NCBI GenBank assembly: GCA_037783415.1
Contig: JAZGTN010000009.1
Location: 12,152,001-12,216,000 of the forward strand
DNA: 64,000 nt
Direction: 5' to 3'
Origin: Leptasterias polaris
Lineage: Eukaryota > Echinodermata > Asteroidea > Forcipulatida > Asteriidae
Under the pieces are notes generated by a model, which made no database searches, was not told the DNA's origin, and saw only the letters and a program-made list of their open reading frames with translations. Below, piece after piece: positions 46,701 to 53,234 of this stretch. Numbering within the stretch: the stretch's first letter is position 1; every line of letters starts with the position of its first letter. The position numbers and the translations under genes were made by a program.

Positions 46701-47694
46701 AATTCATCTTGTAACATCGATCCTGTTATAAAGAGATAATATGACCAGTCCCAGTGATATCAACTGTAGTTATGAGTTATGATCTCGCAAGACCAAAACA
46801 TTTCTTGTGAATCTGATGTCAGATTGATTTTAATCTTTCATAGATTTTATATTTCAGGTAATTGGGTCACATATGCGGATACTGGTTTTTTTTTCTTCAT
46901 AATTACAAATGTTGTCTGGATGCTTTAAATAGGTTTTCATTCCCTAAACATAATGATTTTGTATCAACACTGTTTTCGCAAGTGCTCTGTGCAAAAGCAT
47001 TGTATCCCATTGCAAACTTCTTTTGTGTGTACATCCGAGCTGTTTTAGAGACGTAGAAAGTTTTGACAATTGTTATTGCATGCTACGCAAGTGATATTTT
47101 CAGCATTTTTGCACAGACACAACAATAATCACTTCAAACTGACATTTATTTCCGTACTTCATGAACATTTCTAAATAAGACATATTGAATGAAAGAAAGA
47201 AAGAACCATAAATGTATTTTTACAAAGCAAGGGCTTGTGGTGGAAGCCCTCAAAATTTAAATCTGAAAAACGTTTCTGTCAGAAACGTTTCTCAGATTGT
47301 GTATTCCTATAGGGATTATTCTTCCCGCATATTTTTATTGAATAAACCAGCAATGAATGAATGAATGAATTAATAAACAGGAACAAGAAGGATGGACAGA
47401 CAGACAGACAGAAATGGTGAAAAAACAAACAAGTAATCTAAAATGAGAACATAAGCTGACAATAGAAAAACAATAACATTTGCTGACTGACCCAAAATTG
47501 AGAAAAGGTTATGGCAGACACTGGGAGAGGAGAGCTCTCTTATAAGTTCTTTCAAAACTTTGAATAATTTTTTGGTTTGTATTGTAGCACAATTGAAGAT
47601 GGGAGATTATTTCTACTACGGCTTAAACGGTGAGCCAGACAATATCACTGCAGTAATGTTCTACTCAATGGCAGCCAAAAAGAACGACCCACAG
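25711..47694 (+). CDS. SEL1L3: SEL1L3-like protein (21 coding exons traced)
   Basis: Secretory-pathway protein of the Sel1-repeat family. Joined exons: 25711-25785, 27353-28058, 30553-30679, 31296-31420, 32219-32334, 33263-33448, 33989-34127, 35408-35622, 36369-36503, 37312-37429, 37806-37867, 38358-38477, 39912-40055, 40466-40609, 41230-41292, 43001-43174, 43897-44021, 44464-44547, 45451-45541, 46029-46116, 47588-47694. Phases agree at every junction, giving about 1048 codons. Order: signal peptide (1-22), ectodomain (26-300), laminin-G/ConA-like region (about 300-445), Sel1 repeats (about 560-1048). Sequons NLT, NMS and NIT suggest lumenal exposure. Motifs such as CGIYHRKT, RKGLNAYLAGSW and CKWRYYNMS match my memory of vertebrate SEL1L3 rather than SEL1L. 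Molecular function is poorly known in this family. The segment after residue 1048 and before the membrane tail was not found. Exons 13 and 14 may be alternatives. Confidence 0.92.
25786..27352 (+). other. Intron 1 of SEL1L3-like gene
   Basis: Contains the second copy of the 24210 direct repeat (26039-26345) and a GC-richer block at 26900-27060 with an ETS-like TTCCGGG (26947) and an exact NRF1-type CGCGCATGCGCA (26997-27008). A phrase GTCAGTGCAGTGCAACAGAC at about 27237 recurs at about 55017. Confidence 0.6.
26039..26345 (+). repeat. Direct repeat downstream of SEL1L3-like exon 1
   Basis: Second copy of the 24210-24495 sequence, about 1.8 kb away, with small insertions (for example AGGGCCTATA after CATTGT). 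Confidence 0.8.
27353..28058 (+). CDS. SEL1L3: SEL1L3-like exon 2 (N-terminal ectodomain)
   Basis: 706 nt, by far the largest exon, phase 0 in and phase 1 out (GAAGAAG|GTAAAT). Starts HLATAQLHVGGQQNAPE with a Gln/His-rich linker, then a domain with paired cysteines (IEYSCQEN, HEWACSKY, HTCSRRNTC, WECLSWV, LSCQLEE) and a WLVYRPDYLQRH core. This region is specific to the SEL1L3 branch. Codon-like composition and an open frame across its whole length support it. Confidence 0.9.
28141..28365 (+). repeat. Minisatellite, 16-bp unit CTATGTTCTGACACTT
   Basis: About 13 units alternating TTCTGACACTT, TTCCGACACTT and CCGACACCCC variants, starting 80 bp after exon 2. Diverged units reappear at about 29910-29965. 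Confidence 0.9.
28561..29444. mobile_element. Non-autonomous element with CGAACGTCA...TGACGTTCG termini
   Basis: The left end TCGAACGTCAGCATTTTTGA followed by CGGACTT is mirrored by the right end AAGTCCGTCAAAAATGACGT followed by TCGA. Several internal GAACGTCA and CCGTCA sub-repeats lie near both ends. A stem-loop (CTTACCCCCTCTAT...ATAGAGGGGGTAAG, 29043-29105) sits inside. There is no coding potential. Confidence 0.65.
30235..30500 (+). repeat. Dispersed repeat shared with 53235-53480
   Basis: Both copies contain CATGCATGAATC, GAATGCTGCGGCCAGAGATG or its variant, and TTCAGCTGAAACTTCCACAG, in the same orientation. The class is unknown. Confidence 0.6.
30553..30679 (+). CDS. SEL1L3: SEL1L3-like exon 3
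   Basis: Acceptor CTGCAG, donor AAA|GTAAGT, phase 1 in and 2 out. Encodes ELIRLVDFPVAFAGVHSGIT and then DLIPFQDQSLL, linking the ectodomain to the laminin-G-like fold. Confidence 0.85.
30685..30860 (-). mobile_element. tRNA-headed SINE, family A
   Basis: On the minus strand the head reads GGGCTAGATAGCTCAGTTGG with a B-box (GCAGGTTCAAG), followed by a body with CAGTCAGTTTCCC. It lies just after exon 3. Other copies are at 37562-37740 (+), 42503-42658 (-), 42706-42910 (+) and a fragment at about 31060-31165. Confidence 0.75.
31296..31420 (+). CDS. SEL1L3: SEL1L3-like exon 4 (start of LamG/ConA-like fold)
   Basis: Acceptor TTTTTAG, donor AAAG|GTATGT, phase 2 in and 1 out. Encodes YTFSTKIFLLEYCSVGLCGI and then HRKTHHSNQYITPLILIN. 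The two cysteines six apart and the pattern of beta strands are typical of the family. Confidence 0.88.
31425..31645 (+). mobile_element. tRNA-Leu-like SINE, family C
   Basis: The head TGGCTGAGCGG ... GACTCAAGCTC ... GGTTCAAGTCCCGG resembles tRNA-Leu, followed by CTTGTGTCCTTGAGCA, a central domain widespread in animal SINEs. Relatives: 44028-44145 (+) and 50522-50600 (-). Confidence 0.7.
31658..31923 (+). repeat. Two tandem 133-bp units
   Basis: GTAGGGATTAACCCTAGTGT at 31658 and GTAGGGGTTAACCCTGGTGT at 31791 each begin a unit ending CCTTGGTTTCATTRCCAGAA. Located in intron 4. Confidence 0.85.
32219..32334 (+). CDS. SEL1L3: SEL1L3-like exon 5
   Basis: Acceptor TTCAAAG, donor AAG|GTATAT, phase 1 in and 0 out. 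Encodes LIHIQTLLEDNQASG and then PVPLRQWVKLVYTQNGSK, the LRQWVK segment being a conserved strand of the LamG-like fold. Confidence 0.85.
32340..33070 (+). repeat. Tandem repeat, 119-bp unit, intron 5
   Basis: The phrase TAAACTATGCCAGCCTGCAA recurs at 32502, 32621, 32740 and 32859 with exact 119-bp spacing, and decayed units flank it on both sides. Each unit holds CAACCCTCCTACTGTGTGAC. Confidence 0.92.
33263..33448 (+). CDS. SEL1L3: SEL1L3-like exon 6
   Basis: Acceptor CCCCGCAG, donor CAA|GTGAGT, 62 codons, phase 0-0. Encodes WSLSISSGKNLTKINLTNND with two N-glycosylation sequons, then VHLGGSSASMAFKGFIADTW, the closing strands of the LamG-like domain. Confidence 0.88.
33989..34127 (+). CDS. 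SEL1L3: SEL1L3-like exon 7
   Basis: Acceptor CTATTCAG, donor CAAAA|GTAAGA, phase 0 in and 1 out. Encodes DHYTKCDAFHELMSGVYKMF. Its 3' end and donor are duplicated 884 bp downstream (34998-35028). Confidence 0.82.
34154..34525. mobile_element. hAT-like miniature element, copy 1
   Basis: Termini CAGGGCTCGAATTT and AAATTCGAGCCCTG follow the CAGGG...CCCTG pattern of hAT elements. It is nearly identical to 42072-42441 in the same orientation. A diverged inverted fragment lies at 53573-53675. Confidence 0.8.
34593..34844 (+). mobile_element. tRNA-headed SINE, family B, second copy
   Basis: CTCCGTGGTCAAGTGGTAAG then GGGTTCGAATCCGG, followed by GAGAGAGATTGGCTGTTGCC, CCCCTTGTGGGAGCTTTGCC and ATCATCTAAACAAACA, as in 7289-7550. 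Confidence 0.78.
35167..35282 (+). repeat. Dispersed GTTTCGAC repeat, intron 7
   Basis: GTTGCAAACTGCTTACAAAC, ACCTGATGTTTCGACACTA and TTTCTTGAAGACGAAAGG. Same family as 8572-8690. Confidence 0.6.
35408..35622 (+). CDS. SEL1L3: SEL1L3-like exon 8
   Basis: Acceptor CTTTGTAG, donor CTG|GTGAGT, phase 1 in and 0 out. Encodes CANSFSSLLGLPTPSS, then RKSSLHYRTYETSFANIGRI and LHDKATDYL, the lead-in to the Sel1 repeats. The opposite strand is also open here (35234-35572), but phase and splice sites favour plus. Confidence 0.78.
35632..36068 (+). repeat. Minisatellite, ~72-bp unit, intron 8
   Basis: About six units of AAAGGGTTTGGTACATCATT followed by GGTTATTGGAAGAGT, CATTCATTCCAATC and CTAGTTATCAAGAAAC. 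Because 72 is divisible by three, one frame stays open, but this is intronic. The same unit fills part of intron 14. Confidence 0.9.
36369..36503 (+). CDS. SEL1L3: SEL1L3-like exon 9 (first Sel1 repeat), GC donor
   Basis: Acceptor CGTACAG, 45 codons, phase 0-0. Encodes GNHQSSYMLGTLYDGGVNVK then HDQNE, the first half of a Sel1 repeat that exon 10 completes. The donor is GAG|GCAAGT, a GC-AG intron. No GT site nearby keeps the frame. Confidence 0.88.
37117..37198 (+). repeat. Four 21-bp tandem units, intron 9
   Basis: TTTGACCTTTGAGCCCCTGAA repeated almost without change. Confidence 0.95.
37312..37429 (+). CDS. SEL1L3: SEL1L3-like exon 10
   Basis: Acceptor TCACCAG, donor ATACA|GTAAGT, phase 0 in and 1 out. 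Encodes AYKYWLVAAQEGNRLAMMAL and then ANHHSLGLKTAPND. The KYWLVAAQEG stretch is the helix-B signature of a Sel1 repeat. Confidence 0.9.
37562..37740 (+). mobile_element. tRNA-headed SINE, family A, intron 10
   Basis: GGGCTAGATAGCTCAGTTGG and GGTTGCAGGTTTAAAT head, with body CACCCATTCGGTTTCCCTTG. The decayed B-box makes it unlikely to be a functional tRNA. Confidence 0.75.
37806..37867 (+). CDS. SEL1L3: SEL1L3-like exon 11
   Basis: 62 nt, acceptor CTTTTTAG, donor GCT|GTAAGT, phase 1 in and 0 out. Encodes YLKYLASLTLKDRQRHDPDA. A 22-bp G run (37931-37952) lies just downstream. Confidence 0.82.
38358..38477 (+). CDS. SEL1L3: SEL1L3-like exon 12
   Basis: 40 codons, acceptor TGATCAG, donor CAG|GTTAGT, phase 0-0. 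Encodes VMTEFVRLIDTESLRVHKGE then QFLWLKYQAKKGIAQAQ, ending exactly at a repeat boundary that either exon 13 or exon 14 can follow. Confidence 0.88.
39912..40055 (+). CDS. SEL1L3: SEL1L3-like exon 13 (candidate mutually exclusive exon a)
   Basis: 144 nt, acceptor CTCTGTAG, donor AAG|GTAAGT, phase 0-0. Encodes LDLARMLFWGQMGVGRDIQQ and ends QYDIGIIQLK. About 20 of 48 residues are identical to exon 14 without gaps. It joins smoothly to exon 12 before and to GQGTDKN of exon 15 after. Confidence 0.88.
40466..40609 (+). CDS. SEL1L3: SEL1L3-like exon 14 (candidate mutually exclusive exon b)
   Basis: 144 nt, acceptor ACGGCAG, donor AGG|GTACGT, phase 0-0. Encodes SSIARLKFWGSEGVKRDIKT and ends LYDYGIVLLR. 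A tandem duplicate of exon 13, 410 bp downstream. Including both in one transcript would lose half a Sel1 repeat between them. Confidence 0.88.
40676..41118 (+). repeat. Minisatellite, ~72-bp unit, intron 14
   Basis: Units of AAAGGGATGGTACATCATTG, GAAGAGTGCATTCATTCCAA and CTAGTTTTCAAGAAACAT, the same repeat as at 35632-36068 in intron 8. Confidence 0.9.
41230..41292 (+). CDS. SEL1L3: SEL1L3-like exon 15
   Basis: 63 nt, acceptor GAATGAAG, donor TTG|GTAAGT, phase 0-0. Encodes GQGTDKNIDKALDHLNKSAE plus L, the loop and helix B that complete the repeat started by exon 13 or 14. Confidence 0.85.
42072..42441. mobile_element. hAT-like miniature element, copy 2
   Basis: CAGGGCTCGAATTT...AAATTCGAGCCCTG flanked by GTGTAAG on both sides, a 7-8 bp target-site duplication typical of hAT elements. 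Located in intron 15. Confidence 0.85.
42503..42910. mobile_element. Two family A SINEs in opposite orientation
   Basis: A minus-strand copy (42503-42658, GCTCTACCAACTGAGCAATC) is followed by a plus-strand copy (42706-about 42910, GGGCTGGATAGATCAGTTGG), so the tRNA-like heads face each other about 50-60 bp apart. Confidence 0.65.
43001..43174 (+). CDS. SEL1L3: SEL1L3-like exon 16
   Basis: 174 nt, acceptor TATATTAG, donor AAC|GTAAGT, phase 0-0. Encodes GHAPAYTAIGWYALNFQGNT, then AAKMFDIADQMGHRDASHNL and GYLYKTGRYPGKQADN: nearly two Sel1 repeats. Confidence 0.92.
43728..43835 (+). repeat. Dispersed GTTTCGAC repeat, intron 16
   Basis: AATGCAAACTGCTTGCCAAC, CCTGAGGTTTCGACCCTAGC and TCTTTCTCGAAGGCTAAATG. 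Same family as 8572-8690. Confidence 0.65.
43897..44021 (+). CDS. SEL1L3: SEL1L3-like exon 17
   Basis: 125 nt, acceptor TTTCTAG, donor CTTT|GTAAGT, phase 0 in and 2 out. Encodes EMAFKYFQRAANKGHIDSAG then VIGDIYNQGTENMPRNSQQA. Confidence 0.92.
44028..44145 (+). mobile_element. tRNA-Leu-like SINE, family C fragment
   Basis: GTGGCCGAGCTCTTGAGTGC, GGGTTCGATTGCTGG and CACCTGTGTCCCTGAGCAAG, directly after the exon 17 donor. Confidence 0.6.
44464..44547 (+). CDS. SEL1L3: SEL1L3-like exon 18
   Basis: 84 nt, acceptor ATTTCAG, donor TCTTG|GTAAGT, phase 2-2. Encodes WSRLVGEQNPEIGMALRKGL then NAYLAGSW, a motif I recall as strongly conserved in SEL1L3 proteins. Confidence 0.9.
45451..45541 (+). CDS. SEL1L3: SEL1L3-like exon 19
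   Basis: 91 nt, acceptor TATACAG, donor TAT|GTAAGT, phase 2 in and 0 out. Encodes GESIVYYMMVAETGLEVAQF then NVAHLCEEDY. Confidence 0.92.
46029..46116 (+). CDS. SEL1L3: SEL1L3-like exon 20
   Basis: 88 nt, acceptor TTTTTAG, donor GTCT|GTAAGT, phase 0 in and 1 out. Encodes DGVVSTFIRTECKWRYYNMS then SHSRTPHIV. The CKWRYYN stretch and its glycosylation sequon fit the family. Confidence 0.88.
47588..47694 (+). CDS. SEL1L3: SEL1L3-like exon 21
   Basis: 107 nt, acceptor TATTGTAG, donor CAG|GTAAGT, phase 1 in and 0 out. Encodes QLKMGDYFYYGLNGEPDNIT then AVMFYSMAAKKNDPQ, the last Sel1 repeat I can see. The strong donor shows the protein continues. Confidence 0.9.
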
Positions 47695-49168
47695 GTAAGT
47701 AGCATTATTTTTTCACCATTTAACATCGCATTCAATCTGAACACTCAAAAAAATAATTGGACAGACTTCAGATTTTTTCCTCCATTTTTTCTGACATGCG
47801 AACGGCTGATTTTTTATTCAAAGCAGGTTGATTTTAAAAACAGTTTTTTATTGCTATCGTAGCTTATGTAAGTATGGAGCATTGAAAGGTACATAGTTTG
47901 TAGTTTGAACGAAAAGTATCTTCGATTAAACAAAAGAAAATTTTGAAATTTTTATAAAATTGTTAAATGTCGTTTTAAATTGGGGCTTGCGCTGTTGGAC
48001 ATGTCGGATGTGGTGCGAAATAAAATAAAAGAAAGTAAAATAAAGATCATCCTTCGCAAAAAAGAATTCTGTGTTCAATTGATTTTTAAAATATTACATT
48101 CCCTCGACAGGAACGAAATAACGCTTTAAAGGAATGAAATAACAATTCGGGGAACAAAATATCAGGGATGAGATTTGTCAGACTTTTGTCTGAATTCAGA
48201 CTTGTTATGTCAGCCTGGTGAATAAAAAAAGCCTTTCATTTTTCAACATAAAAGAAAAACTTCTCTTTGGTCTACTTCACTAGTGCTTAGGACACTGTTC
48301 CTAAAAGCCCTTTGAATTCCAAACCCTCCCTAGGGGTAACCAAAAGGTACAAACGCCATCATTTCAATATAAATGTAGGCCCTACGTCCTAAAGTTTGGA
48401 TCCAACATGTAGTTTCAGACTTTTTTGCCAGCGATGACTCTCATCCCTGAAATATATATTTTACTTTTTTGTTAATCTTAAAAAAAAATTCAAAAAGTAA
48501 AACCTGGTGGACTCATCGGGAGGATGAAAGGTTACTATCGCATTCCAACTACATGTACTTTTGGCAATGCAAAAATAGTAGGCCTAGTGTGGTACATGTA
48601 TTTGTTGTAGAACGTACATCAGTCACCTTATAAATTTATTTATTTATTTTTTATTTTTTTCTTGTTCTACCATATTTCTGGTTTGTTTGTTTGTGTTTTG
48701 GGGGGACGATCTTTGGATGTCGAGGGAACGTACACATGTAATTTGGACTGATCAATGTCTTAGGGGCCTGTGTAGGTTGTCAATACAGACTTTTGAGCTG
48801 GATGGATGTAGACTGGATCTTCATGCTTTGCCATAGTAAAACATATACATAAACAGCACCAGTCTACTTACAACATTACACAGCAATATCCCTTAAATTT
48901 GACACTTGCATTGGCTGGAAAAGCTTATATGATGACCTTTGACCGGGGGTTTTTTCTGATCATTTCTCGTTAATTCATGTACATGTAACTACATGACATT
49001 TTTGTATTTAACAAATATATAAAAACCATCTAGAAATAATTGTCTATGATTCTAGATCACTAAACTAAACTACATAAAGGTTAACCGGTGATTCTTTATT
49101 AAACTTAATTCCAAAGTTAGAAAATAAAATCTTACCCTGGCTTATCCGAGTGTAAAACAACTGAACAG

Positions 49169-49419
49169 AGCTCAATTTCATGGCTCTGCTTACTGTAAGC
49201 AAAGAATCGGCGCTTACTGTAAGCAGGGAATTCCGCGCTTTCATCAAGCATATTTCACGGGTTAGCAGGGAATTTTTGCTTGTGCGCTTGCGGAGTCCTC
49301 GTTACTAGGCATTCTAATTCTACGCTTACACTTGGAATTTGGCGCTTGCTCGGTAAGCAGAGAATGGTGATCATCGCAAGCGCAGAATTCGGCAGTAGGC
49401 AAAGCCATGAAATTGGACC
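49169..49419. mobile_element. Inverted-terminal miniature element
   Basis: Left AGCTCAATTTCATGGCTCTG and right AAAGCCATGAAATTGGACC are inverted, with internal GCGCTTACTGTAAGCAG palindromes. Related fragments lie at about 46260-46640. Confidence 0.6.
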
Positions 49420-49721
49420 AAGGCAGTCACATGAAATGGTAACAAAAATATGAAATGTATCTAATATACTGCATCTAGTCTTATGAGTTGAAATAAGCAA
49501 CATATTGTAATTCTAATCTTTAGCAATAAACATAAATACCCTCCACCGACAAAACATAATGAATGGTTAAAAACACTACCAGCCATCATGAAAGCATGAT
49601 GAGAGTGAGACTGTGTGTGATCCACCATGCAATATACACTTGTCCTACATGACAACAGGTGTTGTGTACCTGACAATCTCAGTCTTCCTAAGATGCTGTC
49701 CATGCTGTACACTCATGTATA

Positions 49722-50035
49722 ATAAGAATAACAATAACAATAATATAGTCTTATATAGCACACATATCTACCAATAAGGTACTCAAGTCGCTTGAACAGA
49801 CAGAAACATTCTAAGACGGGTTTCTGAATTTCTTTTGAATTATGAGACCAAATATTTGTTGCACCTTATAAGGGTTTACTAGGTGCTGCGGCGCTTTCAG
49901 CGGGCACTGCCAGACACACCGGGACAAACCCCTTTTCTTAGCGACAAGTGTAACTGGGTTTTTTTCCTGTGCATTACACAACACACAGGACCTACGGCTT
50001 TATGTTTCATCGGAAGAGAGAATCAATAATGGTTA
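49722..50035 (-). mobile_element. Retroelement (SINE/LINE) 3' tail, minus strand
   Basis: On the minus strand the sequence runs through CAGTTACACTTGTCGCTAAG and ends TGTGCTATATAAGAC followed by a TTATTG-rich tail, a usual 3' end for retroelements of marine invertebrates. Confidence 0.45.
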
Positions 50036-50349
50036 ATTGTTACTTAAAGGGCCTATGCGATGTGTTTTTTTATAAGTTAAAGTCATAAAGTGATCCTACC
50101 TGAACAAATATTTACCCATTTTACCTTTGGTTTCATCGCGTTTACGTTATTAAAAAAATATTTTAGGGGTGCCCAGTACGCCATGCCCATTTTCTTATTA
50201 ACATTAGAATGTGTGACGTAGACTCCGGAGATGGGCACACTTCCTGGTTCAACATGGCAGCACTATTGTGTGTCACACGTATACTGTTCAGTGTTAAGTT
50301 TCTTTAGTTTGTTGCCGCACTCCTCCAAAAAATAGCGTAGTTATTCAGA

Positions 50350-50530
50350 ATGCCACCGACCTGTGCTGTTGCTGGTTGGAGCAACACAACACCACTGAAG
50401 ATGGTTTCAGTCTCCATCGTTTTCCCTCTGACCCCAAATTTCGAAGAATTTGGACTGCGAAAGTCAAGCTGACTCGGGCAAAGTGGTCAGGGCCAACTGA
50501 GCACTCGGTCAGCAAGTGTCAAGACCGGGA
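50350..50530 (+). pseudogene. THAP-domain pseudogene fragment
   Basis: Reads MPPTCAVAGWSN and, after a frame change, TTEDGFSLHRFPSDPKFRRI then WTAKVKLTRAKWSGPTEHS, the order of a THAP zinc-finger DNA-binding domain. Three lesions are visible. The second zinc cysteine is Trp (AGW). A five-base tandem duplication (ACAAC) near 50382 shifts the frame. The rest of the domain is replaced by a SINE on the opposite strand at about 50522. THAP genes are often transposase-derived, so the source may be a P-like element or a host gene. Confidence 0.7.
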
Positions 50531-50600
50531 CTCAAATCCACACTCTGCTGATCAGAATTACTAGAGCTTGAGTCCAGTGCGCTTAACTGCTCGGCCACTT
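50522..50600 (-). mobile_element. tRNA-Leu-like SINE head, family C, minus strand
   Basis: The reverse complement reads TGGCCGAGCAGTTAAGCGCA, CTGGACTCAAGCTCTAG and GGATTTGAGTCCCGGTC, close to a tRNA-Leu with a CAA-like anticodon. It breaks the THAP pseudogene. Probably a SINE head rather than a working tRNA. Confidence 0.6.
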
Positions 50601-51280
50601 CACGCAACTTTAATCAAAAAATCTTTGGCCATGAGACATGGCTGCCATTTTGGCCTATGGCCGGACCCAAGGCTGGAATCTCGATCTGCTCAGACTTCGT
50701 TTTCAAACCGCAATTTGAAAATTTCTTCAAAAACATTTGCAAAGAATTACTCATAATTTTATCACAATTTTTACATCAGATTGTAGGCCTTTGACCCTGC
50801 TTCAACTTTTGCACAGAGATGATACCAATTTGACCTTTAACTTTTGGTCGAAATTGGACATTGAGGTATATAATGACCCAGATTTAAACTGTACATGTAT
50901 TTCTCCAGAAGTACAGTTGCTGGCTGTTACTCTCCATTGATCGTAAGGTTCAAAGTTCACAAAGCCTGATTTGGCTTTAAGCTGTAATAGCCAGTTGTAC
51001 ATGCGAACCACAAATGCGAGTATTGTTGCTGTCGGCTCACAAAGACACACCTTCAAAACTTCCATTACCTTCGAACTTCACTGCAATATTAGATGACAGC
51101 ACTTTAATCAAAATTTCTTAATTCCAATGTTTAGAACCACAATTCATTTTTCATAAATTGATATTTCCCTCAAAGAAATGGATTTTTTTCCCCCATAACA
51201 CTTCACCAACTCTTCTCATTTGTACATGTCTACACTGAACACCTTTTGCCTAGTTTTCCTTATTACCAAATAATAACTCT

Positions 51281-53155
51281 TCAAACCCTCTGAAAGACCT
51301 TCACAGAATGTCTGTCTGCAACCACCAGCTCACCGATCGGGCTGAAGGAAAGTCCAATGGGATTGTACAGGTTTCTCGCTACTAACCCAATATAGCTTCC
51401 CTCAAGACTGTAATGGTGGATCTCACCGGTACCCCGCTCCACCCCAGTGTGCACTGCGATGTAAATATCTCCAGTCTTATCAGTGCAGATACCAGTGGGC
51501 TTCACAGACTTGGCTTTGATGACGGTTGAAACATTGAAATTCTCCCTTCCGGAAAATTTGATGGATACAAGTCTTGACAATTCGTAGTTGGTGTAGATCA
51601 GGGATTGTGTTTTGTTGCAGATAGCGATGTTTTTGTCTATCAGCTTGGCTAGTATGGGGATCGGGTTTGATCTTTTTTCGTCATAGAGAAGTATCTTCTC
51701 TTTCGTACCTATAGCTATCTTTCCGCTCCCTGCATCGATACATTTGGCTGATGTGAAACCCTCTGGTAAATCCAGTCGTTTAATGAAGATCCCCTCCTTG
51801 TCAAACACCTTAACTGCTGAGTCCAACACCAGTATGTTCTCCGAAGTGGATAAGGCGATGTCAATAGGGGTGTCGAGGATCCCCCTTGGGTCTTTGCTAT
51901 TGATGGTACCTTTGTGAACACCCTTTGATGTTAAGGTTACCACTCTCCTGTTTCCAGAGTCCAAGACTACCATGTCACCATTTGAACAGGCAACTACGGC
52001 CTTCGCCCATTCAAAATGACAGGCAGGGACGGAGTTGTTTCCAAAGTCTTCCTTAAGGGTCCATACTTCTTCAAGTAGCAACTCCCCAAGGATGTTGCCA
52101 CTGGTCGAACTTTCTGCAAAGTCCATGAAGGATAGATCAAGAGGGACACTCTCTGCTTTCTTTAAGGAAACCTGTTTCAGATTCTTCAAGACCTTTTCCT
52201 TCAGGTTGATGATGTCATGGCAATCTCCATCAGTAATGATGCTTCTAACCTTTCTCAAGATGAATTCTTTTTCTGTTGCATTAGTGTTTGCAACCGTGAA
52301 GCAATTGTCAAGTACTTCTTCTCTGTCTTTTGCCACAGACTCTGCCTTGGCCTTGAGGTTGTTAAGTCTTCTAGTAAGCTTTCCTACCTCTGACTTTTTC
52401 TTCTTTGCCATCTTGTCAAGCACTTCCTTCACATTGGATTCCAAGTTCTTTTTGGCTCGTTGTGCTGAGGTCTTTGCAACTTGGTGCTCCTTAATGTTTA
52501 CCTCCAGTGGTGATAAGAGCTCTAGGATCTCAGAGCGGCTTGATGCTTCTGCTGTTTTGAAATCAACAAAGTTATGATGGGGCCTACTGTGATTCAAGAC
52601 AGTACATAGCATACAGATCATCTCTTTACAGGTGATGCAGAATATGCAAAGGTCCTGCACCACGTGCTGTCGGCACTTCTGCACTTTGTCAACCTTTTTT
52701 CTTTTCAGGGTTGCCTTACCAGATCGTAGATCTTCCAAAGTATCGAGTTTATGCAACACATTCTTGGTGAATCTCTGATGTGCCATCTTGCAGTCAAAAC
52801 ACATGAACTCATTGCAGTCTAGGCAGTGAGCGACGGAAGGTTGCTTATTATCACAAGCTTCGCAAAGAATTGGAGCTTCTTTGAGCGAAAGCTTTAGCTG
52901 GTGTGCTTGCTCTTCAGCTAACTTAGTGGTAATGAAGTCTTTGCAAAGACCCGACACTCCCATCGGCGGGACATCAGTGTCCTGATAACATTCTGGGCAA
53001 CGTAGTATTTTCCGACTTCCCGAGCTGGTCTTGTAAACCTCAGGCTTCTCAAGGCACCTTACACAGAAGCTATGAAGGCAGTCAAGCAATCTTGGATCTG
53101 TGTATTGCTGATTGCAGATCTTGCAGATGACACTCTGGTGACTAGTGGAAGCCAT
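51281..53155 (-). CDS. TRIM-NHL-type protein (RING, two B-boxes, coiled coil, NHL-like propeller)
   Basis: Intact single-exon ORF of 624 residues. The RING finger has Cys11, 14, 26, His28, Cys31, 34, 53 and 56 (C3HC4), predicting E3 ubiquitin-ligase activity. B-box 1 begins near residue 97 (LCEACDNKQPSVAHC) and B-box 2 near 160 (CRQHVVQDLCIFC). A Lys/Glu-rich coiled coil spans about 210-330. From about 380 the repeats NGDMVVLDSGNRRV, PTGICTDKTGDIYIAVH and PIGLSFSPIGELVVADR indicate an NHL/six-bladed propeller, as in the TRIM2/3/71 and TRIM56-like groups. Start: the first ATG, placed just before the RING. Intronless TRIM-NHL-like genes are common in marine invertebrates, where the family is expanded. 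It lies antisense to, and possibly inside the last intron of, the SEL1L3-like gene. The exact orthologue is not assignable. Confidence 0.93.
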   Translation of the reverse strand: MASTSHQSVICKICNQQYTDPRLLDCLHSFCVRCLEKPEVYKTSSGSRKILRCPECYQDTDVPPMGVSGLCKDFITTKLAEEQAHQLKLSLKEAPILCEACDNKQPSVAHCLDCNEFMCFDCKMAHQRFTKNVLHKLDTLEDLRSGKATLKRKKVDKVQKCRQHVVQDLCIFCITCKEMICMLCTVLNHSRPHHNFVDFKTAEASSRSEILELLSPLEVNIKEHQVAKTSAQRAKKNLESNVKEVLDKMAKKKKSEVGKLTRRLNNLKAKAESVAKDREEVLDNCFTVANTNATEKEFILRKVRSIITDGDCHDIINLKEKVLKNLKQVSLKKAESVPLDLSFMDFAESSTSGNILGELLLEEVWTLKEDFGNNSVPACHFEWAKAVVACSNGDMVVLDSGNRRVVTLTSKGVHKGTINSKDPRGILDTPIDIALSTSENILVLDSAVKVFDKEGIFIKRLDLPEGFTSAKCIDAGSGKIAIGTKEKILLYDEKRSNPIPILAKLIDKNIAICNKTQSLIYTNYELSRLVSIKFSGRENFNVSTVIKAKSVKPTGICTDKTGDIYIAVHTGVERGTGEIHHYSLEGSYIGLVARNLYNPIGLSFSPIGELVVADRHSVKVFQRV

Positions 53156-53234
53156 ATTCTCACTAGTTGAAGAGAAACCAAAAGAAAAAGAAGGTCAAGG
53201 TCAAGGTCAAGGTACACAGTCAACCCTCTTACTG

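Larger units (their letters stand above)
47695..51280 (+). other. Downstream stretch / putative last intron: repeats, no further exon found
   Basis: I searched for a continuation of the Sel1 region (Asn-Leu-Ala helix, then a Cys-rich linker) and found none. The stretch contains an inverted-terminal element (49169-49419), a minus-strand retroelement tail (49722-50035), a THAP pseudogene (50350-50530) and a Helentron-like fragment (about 50650-50960). Confidence 0.5.

Noticed and set aside
52035..52577. 180-residue plus-strand ORF
   Set aside because: It is the antisense shadow of the TRIM-type coiled-coil region, whose own frame is intact over 624 codons.
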